From Adiantum capillus-veneris (Eukaryota; Streptophyta; Polypodiopsida; Polypodiales; Pteridaceae): 64,000 nt of DNA. Below, piece by piece: positions 58,386 through 64,000 of this stretch (its first letter is position 1; each line of letters opens with the position of its first letter). Position numbers and translations under genes: made by a program. The DNA lies in NCBI GenBank assembly GCA_014529385.2, contig CM043952.1:58302119-58366118 (forward strand). The letters are read 5' to 3'. The notes below the pieces were generated by a model. That model was not told the origin of the DNA, searched no databases, and was given only the letters and a program-made list of their open reading frames with translations.

Positions 58386-58554
58386 AAAGACCTAGTGTTA
58401 GCTTCATTAAAGACCTCTAAAGGTTAGTGTTAAAAAGTCCTTTGAACTTAGGCAAGCTAGGGCTGACCTTGAGGTAGGAATCCTATCCAAGCATGAGGTG
58501 CTTGTCATGCTTGCTAAGTAAAGTTCTTAAATTGTTTGTGGGAACCTTGCCTTC

Positions 58555-58765
58555 TCATGCTTAAACGACTAAGGTTCTTAAGTTGTTCAATTCAAACATG
58601 ATCTCTCAAGAGGCATAAACGATTTTCATGCTTAAATGACTAAGGTTCTTGAAGTGCTCAATTCAAACATGATCTCTCAAGAGGCATAAATGATTGTTAT
58701 GCTTAAATGACTAATGTTATACTTGAAGTGTTCAATTCAAACATGATATCTTAAGAAGCATAAAG
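58555..58765. repeat. Three-unit tandem repeat of about 71-74 bp
   Basis: TTCAAACATGAT recurs at 58591, 58662 and 58736, each followed by CTCAAGAGGCATAAA or a close variant. Confidence 0.85.
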
Positions 58766-58931
58766 ACACATGTCAATATCCTCCCCATGTGGCCCTCATG
58801 ATGTGCTTGAATCCTATTAGATAGGCTTTATAGGGATCCAATGAGAATTTAGATGCATAAAAATAAATAATTAAGTTCTTTCTCTCAACGAGGAAAAAGA
58901 ATACACATGTTCAAATGATATAATTAAATAC

Positions 58932-58933
<2 letters not shown>

Positions 58934-58974
<41 letters not shown>
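58934..58974. repeat. (GA)n microsatellite
   Basis: About 40 bases of GA dinucleotides. Confidence 0.95.
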
Positions 58975-58979
<5 letters not shown>

Positions 58980-60472
58980 CCAATCATGAGGTATAGTCTC
59001 CCCCCTCCCCCTCCCCACACACACACACACTCATTGTGTGAAGTGCACAGTGCAAGAGCTCCATCTCCTTCTCCGAGCTTGTTGAGAAGTCGAGAGCCTA
59101 CACCAACAATCTTGGCTATGGAATGCAAATCCAACCAAGACCCATGCTTTAATGCTTAAGCTTTCCATCTTCTTCATCTTCATTACTATGCTATTATGTT
59201 ATGCTAAGCAAGAAGAGTAATGATAAGTGAGGAACTATTTCTTTTTCCTATGAATGATTCTTCTTCCTCTTCCCCTACCCTCATTCCCCACTAGCTCTCT
59301 GCACCTTCGAAGGTGTTTGAGGCCTTTGGACTGAGTCTTGGGATATTTAATGCTTTTTGCAAAGTTTATGGTATACTCGTGATGCATGAATCTTTCCATC
59401 TTCATTGCATCACCTAGGTCACAAGGAACACAAATATTGTATTGTAGCAAGTCTCTCTTGATGGGAAAATCTATAATACAAACACCTTTTGGAGGGGGGA
59501 ACGGCTCCAAGTAAATCCACTCCTCAACTATTGTCATGTTCTCTAATAGTCTCTCTCTTGCAAAAGTATTGTTCATGCCAAGTTAATTAAGTACTATGTT
59601 TATGTTGCTACCATCAATTAAGTTCACCTCCTATGTTCTCAAAGTAATCTCACAAAAATGCTCACTCTAATTCTCTTAATTCGGCTATTCTCAAAGTTCA
59701 TAGGCCATTTCCATCACACTTGTGCGAGATAGCAACATCGGGCCATAAAAACACACTCGGTGATGTCACAATCAAGCACCTTATTTTTTTGGTGATGATG
59801 ACAATTTCACCAAAATGATTTTCATGGACATATTCAAAAATGAGAAAAAAGGCTTTTCTATGTAACGTTAGTCCTCTTCCTATTGGCTAAGGGGCATTCT
59901 CTTACTAGAGCTAAAAGGCCCGAGTGATTCCATTTCTTTCCTAATGGAGTGCTCACCAATGTGATGTGCTTGGATTATGGTTAATGGATTTGGATTGTAT
60001 CAAGAAGTGGTTTTGCTGGTTTATAGTGGAGATGTAAGGGTAGAGACTTTGTACACTCTGACTACTTGGAAAAGATTGTTTGTGCATATGGAAGATGCTA
60101 ATGGTATTGGACTCAACTGTTATGTCTCTCATGGAAGCATCACTACAAGACTAGGATCACTTACATCACTTAGCCTTAGAAAAAAGGATCGATGACTTGG
60201 GGATTTGTGGATCAAGAGTGTTGCCTAGGTCTTCCTTTTTGTTAGGTTCATCTACATGGTTAGTGTGTCGGGGGTTGAACGACCTACACGGCTAATGCGT
60301 CAGGGATCTCTCCTTGGATTTTCCTAAACATCCGATGTTGGACATCAAAGAGTCGTGGCACCTAAACTGGTATGGTTGGTGTTGATAACTTACCACCTCC
60401 TGGTATTTGGGATCCTTGCAAAGCTCGGGTTCATGGAGGGACAAGCGGTCTCAGCCTATGTGGCTCAGGTAG

Positions 60473-60755
60473 TGTTAACCCTCACGGCACACGGACACCC
60501 TATGATCTATAAACGTTGTATTATTTAGAGTCAGGTACCGGGCTTGTCAGACCAATAGGGAAAGGTAGAGTGATCGCCGATGAGAGGCGCACTTTAACTT
60601 GGACATTCAAGGGATTAGTTGGTTAAGCATGGGCCCAAGTGTGAATGGGGTGAGCTCCTATAAAAGCCAACTAAACCTAATTTTTACTCATTCTCTCATT
60701 TGTGCAATTGAAGAGTGCTCTTGCTCCATCTCCATCTTCTTCTTCTTCACCTCCT

Positions 60756-60793
<38 letters not shown>

Positions 60794-61038
60794 TGTGTGT
60801 GCGATCGAGCATTACGAAGGCACGACGGCGGCGAAGCGGTTGAGCGCGGCACGACTGCAGCTTCTTCTTCATCGCGGCGAGGAATCCACCACGAAGGCGA
60901 GCGTAGAGCGGTGAGTGACACACCCTTTGTTCTCTTGAGCTTGCTAGTTTAGGCTTGTTGTGTGCTTGGAGCCGTTTGTGGCTCGCATACAGTGTATTGG
61001 CAAGTCCCTTGCTTCGACAGTGCGGCAAGGAGCGCACA
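60473..61038 (+). repeat. 5' LTR of the right-edge OTA element
   Basis: Starts TGTTAACCCTCACGG and ends GGAGCGCACA. TATAAAA at 60659-60665. (GT)n and (GA)n runs near 60757-60790 match the other LTR. Confidence 0.92.
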
Positions 61039-61042
61039 TTTT

Positions 61043-61060
61043 TGGCGCCGCTGCCGGGGA
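61043..61060 (+). promoter_or_regulatory. Primer-binding site, tRNA-Asp
   Basis: TGGCGCCGCTGCCGGGGA, four bases after the LTR end; differs from the plant tRNA-Asp site TGGCGCCGTTGCCGGGGA at one position. Confidence 0.9.
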
Positions 61061-61149
61061 TATGCCCTACACTAAGCTCGGTTAGCACTTTACGCTTCCT
61101 TGTGGTGCAATTTCTATCATAGGAAAGGCAGGGAAGGAGTGTGTGGAGA

Positions 61150-61470
61150 TTTCTGTTTTTTGCGTTTTCTGCATTTGCTGTCAAGTTTCAATTTCTGCTA
61201 TTGTCTGCGTTTTTTCAATTTCTGCAATTTCTGCATTTTCAAGTTCGGCGTTTTCAATTTCTGCAATTTCTGCGTTTTCAATTTTTGTATTTTTCTGCAT
61301 TTCTGCGTTTTCAAGTTCTGCGTTTTCAATTTCTTTATTTTCTGCATTTCTGTTTTTTTCAATTTTCTACATTTCTGTATTTTCTGCATTTTATTATATA
61401 AAAAAAAATTGAAAAAAAAATTTCTGGAAATTTTTTTTTTTTCAAAAAAAATATTTTTAAAAAAAATGTC
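61150..61470 (+). repeat. TTTCTGCATTTTC-type pyrimidine minisatellite and homopolymer runs in the leader
   Basis: From about 61150 to 61395 the plus strand repeats TTTCTGC(A/G)TTTTCAA with variants. It is followed by long A and T runs to 61470. No coding potential despite open frames rich in Phe and Ser. Confidence 0.9.
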
Positions 61471-61981
61471 GAAAAATAAAAAACGCGAGTGAGCGGGCGG
61501 CGAAATTTTTCGAAAATAAAAAACGTGATTCTTAAAACGGACGGGTTGGTTTGTATAAAAGATAGATCGGGATCGGTTTCCCAGGCCCAGGCCCAGGCCT
61601 CAGTCCCCAGTCTTATGATATATACTGAACTCACTCTTATATATATACCCTACTCCCTCAAAAGAGAATGAGAGCATGTGGGACAAGTCCTCCACTCTCC
61701 TTCTTTCTCTTCCCACTTGCACCCTTAGACTTTCTAGTTTGGGCCTAGTTCCCTACTGGAAATTGACAGTTTTAGGGATTCCGAGGGCATAGAGTGACCA
61801 AACGGAGGGTTGTAAAGCACGGCACGACCCTCTGACCGATACGCTCGTTTTGAGCTATCACACGACCCATTCCACGACACGCTCTAAAAAATCTAGCAAA
61901 AAATCAAACAAAAAGCACGCTAAAAACTAGTCACGAGGCCTCCTAGAGCAGCTTTTTGACACCTTAGGGTATCAAAAGCAC

Positions 61982-63553
61982 ATGCACTTACGCTTTGGGC
62001 GGGTGCTAGAACACGAGCATATTGAGAGTGCCTCTGTTCATACGGACACCCATTACCCATCCACGATAGGCTCTAGACCCTCAACGGGGACACAAGGTAG
62101 CACCACCCAAGACCCTAAAATAGCCGCTAGTGATTCCTCCTCCGACTCAGAAATCATGGAAGCATACCCTACCCAAAACAGTGAAAGAGAAGGCCATGCA
62201 CCTCCCGAAGCTCCACAGCCTAGTACTAGTATGTTTAGCCGTTTCATGGAAACATTAGGTAGAGCTACTCGCTCGGAACCTGATGCAAATGAAGCACACG
62301 AAGGGGGTGGGGAAGTGGACTCTCCTTTCACATCGCACGTGGACCCCACACCCCCAAAGAGTGTCCATGTGGATATCCTGCCAACTTCTTACCAAGAAGG
62401 CCCTGTTGAGCTGCCTCCTTCAGAAGTTCCCTCTAGAGTACCGTTGGTGACAAGTAAAACCACGGGGAGCAATATTGCTTCTACCTCACAAGAAACCGTT
62501 AACACGTCGACTCTAGAAGGATGGTTCATTAATGATCATTGGACATACGACCTCCACACTGAGGTGTTGACGGATCTACACTCTGGCCATGCCTACCATG
62601 TAGGATGGATAGAGATTGTACAATCCACCTCTAGTGCCACGAGCATCGAAGATCAACAGAAAATGATCTGTAATGTTATCCATGGCATTATTCAATCAGA
62701 AAGGCAAAACCGAGGGGTAAATATACTCTCAGCTGGCCCCATGAGATTTCTAGATACGAGCAAGGCTCAACAGCCTACTCTATCACAAATGGAGACTCCT
62801 CTAATGAGCCCCATGGACCCATCTTACGTCATTTCACCTGGGGTCTCTATGCAATCTGAGCCTCCGAGCGAAAACTTTAGCTTCCCTAACTTGGCTCAAC
62901 CCTCTATCAAGGAAAACACAGTGCTCACTCCAGGGATAAGCTTGACAGAGAATGTACTGATGACATCTACGGTTAGCGCAGTGCCACTACCTAGTGTCGT
63001 AGTACCTAATATGGGGCCTCGACCATATGTGCCTCTAGCCCCTTATGCACACATGGCCCCCACACCTCCAATAGTACCACTTGCTTACGCTCCTCGAGTG
63101 CCACTCCCTAGCCCTTATCCGAGTGGACCTATGCCCGGTTATGTTCCATATCCTGCATCATCCACACATATGCCAAGACCGGCACCCGTTCCTCTCCCAC
63201 ATATGATTCCAAGAGTACCTCCACCGGCCCTGCCTCCTCACATAGGTGACTTGGCAACGTTTGCTCAAACCATAGGTCGATCTATCACGGAAAATATGCA
63301 TCATGCATCTGATAGAGAGCCTAGAAGTAAGGCAGTACAAATTGCCAAACTCATGCAAAAATTCAATGGGGACGAAGATGCTAGGAAACACATTGAAGTG
63401 TTTGAACAAGTATGTGATTCCTTAGGGGAACGCAACGAACTACATAAGTGCAATGCCTTAAGCTTGACATTAAGTGGGAAGGCTGGAGATTGGTATAGAA
63501 TTCAAGGGTGGACGAGAAAACAATCTACCCTACCCTTCGAAGGTTGTTTCTAA
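61982..63553 (+). pseudogene. gag: Gag N-terminal half of the OTA element
   Basis: Start at MHLRFGRVLEHEH is the first Met of the frame; a later start is possible. Residues 1-180 are Ser/Thr-rich. A compact conserved-looking segment (WFINDHWTYDLHTEVLTDLH, then SGHAYHVGWIEIVQS) occupies about 180-215. A proline-rich stretch lies at about 340-420 (PRPYVPLAPYAHMAPTPP). The capsid-type Retrotrans_gag region begins near 455 (AKLMQKFNGDEDARKHIEVF and LTLSGKAGDWYRIQGW). The frame is lost within 63508-63553. Confidence 0.85.
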
Positions 63554-64000
63554 AGGAGTACATACGAGAAGGTGTGCTTTGGGGTGTAGCATCTCAGCTA
63601 CAGAAGGCCGAACGTAAGGAAGGAGAGTCAGTAAGGGACTTCATTAGTCGTCTAAAGCACTTAAACTCTCGTTGCCCTGTAAATGAGCGCTTCAACAATA
63701 ACCAACTGCTTGATCGATTCATTCGAGGGTTGAGGAATGAAGGAATCTATAATGGACTAGTGATTAGAGGTATCACAACCTAGGAAGATGTCACTGCCAA
63801 TGCAATCCAATTAGAGGACAACTTGATGATAGCAGGCATGAGGGTGTCTACTGACACGAGATCCACTAGCTCACAAGCCATTGAGTATGAACCCATGACT
63901 GCAAAGCCCATTGCCAATGAGCCAAAGGTATTTGAGACATTCTTGACAGACCTCACCAAGGCAATCCAAGAGTCTCTTAAGGATAACCGACCCCCTCAAA
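63508..64000 (+). pseudogene. gag: Gag capsid region, continued in shifted frame
   Basis: After a frameshift the Retrotrans_gag domain goes on with LRRLFLKEYIREGVLWGVAS, EGESVRDFISRLKHLNSRCP and LLDRFIRGLRNEGIYNGL. A TAG at 63781-63783 interrupts it, but the same frame continues (EDVTANAIQLEDNLMIAGMR) to the window edge. The zinc knuckles should lie beyond 64000. Confidence 0.85.

Larger units (their letters stand above)
57658..60472. other. Non-coding flank right of the CACTA element
   Basis: 2.8 kb without a recognised gene. A minus-strand frame of 113 codons (59235-59576) and a plus-strand one of 72 codons (59977-60195) have no family I know and no supporting context. Contains tandem repeats at 58190-58385 and 58555-58765 and a (GA)n run at 58934-58974. 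Confidence 0.55.
60473..64000 (+). mobile_element. OTA-clade Ty3 element, 5' part (runs off the window)
   Basis: 5' LTR, tRNA-Asp primer site, repeat-rich leader and gag, in that order. The LTR is the same family as 12068-12660. Gag stops before the zinc-knuckle part that is present at 2758 in the other copy, so the two copies together show most of the family. Confidence 0.9.

Noticed and set aside
59235..59576. 113-codon minus-strand ORF as a host gene
   Set aside because: No recognised domain, no gene-like context; could be chance in non-coding flank.
61100..61492. Phe/Cys-rich frames resembling a membrane protein
   Set aside because: Simple pyrimidine repeat in a retroelement leader, equally open in several frames.

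Overview
The window is transposable-element sequence from a land-plant nuclear genome. I see no complete, ordinary host gene. The plant assignment rests on OTA-clade (Athila/Tat-like) Ty3 elements, chromoviruses, Ty1/copia elements with initiator-Met tRNA primer sites, a CACTA (En/Spm) element with Transposase_21, DUF4216 and Transposase_24-like genes, and a captured fragment that reads like a plant heavy-metal-associated (HMA/HIPP) protein. A Penelope-type reverse transcriptase is also present; such elements are known from algae, mosses, lycophytes and conifers, so a non-flowering land plant is a reasonable guess but not proven.

Layout. 1-2757: minus-strand chromovirus pol, cut at both ends. 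2758-12660: plus-strand OTA Ty3 element lacking its 5' part, with a second retropepsin-like domain and accessory ORFs after integrase, and a 3' LTR. 12661-15083: leader, tRNA-Asp-like primer site and LTR of a minus-strand LTR element. 15084-20547: a Ty1/copia element with both LTRs. 20548-24740: two direct ~1.28-kb repeats, each stopping in a (TG)n run. 24786-26700: minus-strand Penelope-like RT. 26783-36710: chromovirus remains with exceptionally long (about 4.3 kb) AT-rich LTRs. 38184-39660: decayed pogo-type transposase. 39660-41990: 5'-truncated copia with a short 3' LTR. 41991-57657: minus-strand CACTA element with a right terminus, interrupted by a nearly intact Tat-type Ty3 element (48207-56930) with a matching target-site duplication. 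57658-60472: non-coding sequence with simple and tandem repeats. 60473-64000: 5' LTR, primer site, leader and gag of an OTA Ty3 element of the same family as the one at 2758-12660.

The genes work as separate selfish units: each gag/PR/RT/RH/IN set copies its own RNA, and the DNA transposases act on their own termini. Nearly all are inactivated by nonsense codons, frameshifts or lost catalytic residues. The least damaged is the Tat element, whose long gag-pol frame has one in-frame TGA and which keeps both LTRs.

The best leads are: an exon-like, GC-rich gag segment inside the giant chromovirus LTR that would splice in phase across the LTR/primer-site boundary to a gag-like exon; the retropepsin placed after integrase; the HMA fragment carried by the CACTA element; and the Penelope-like RT.
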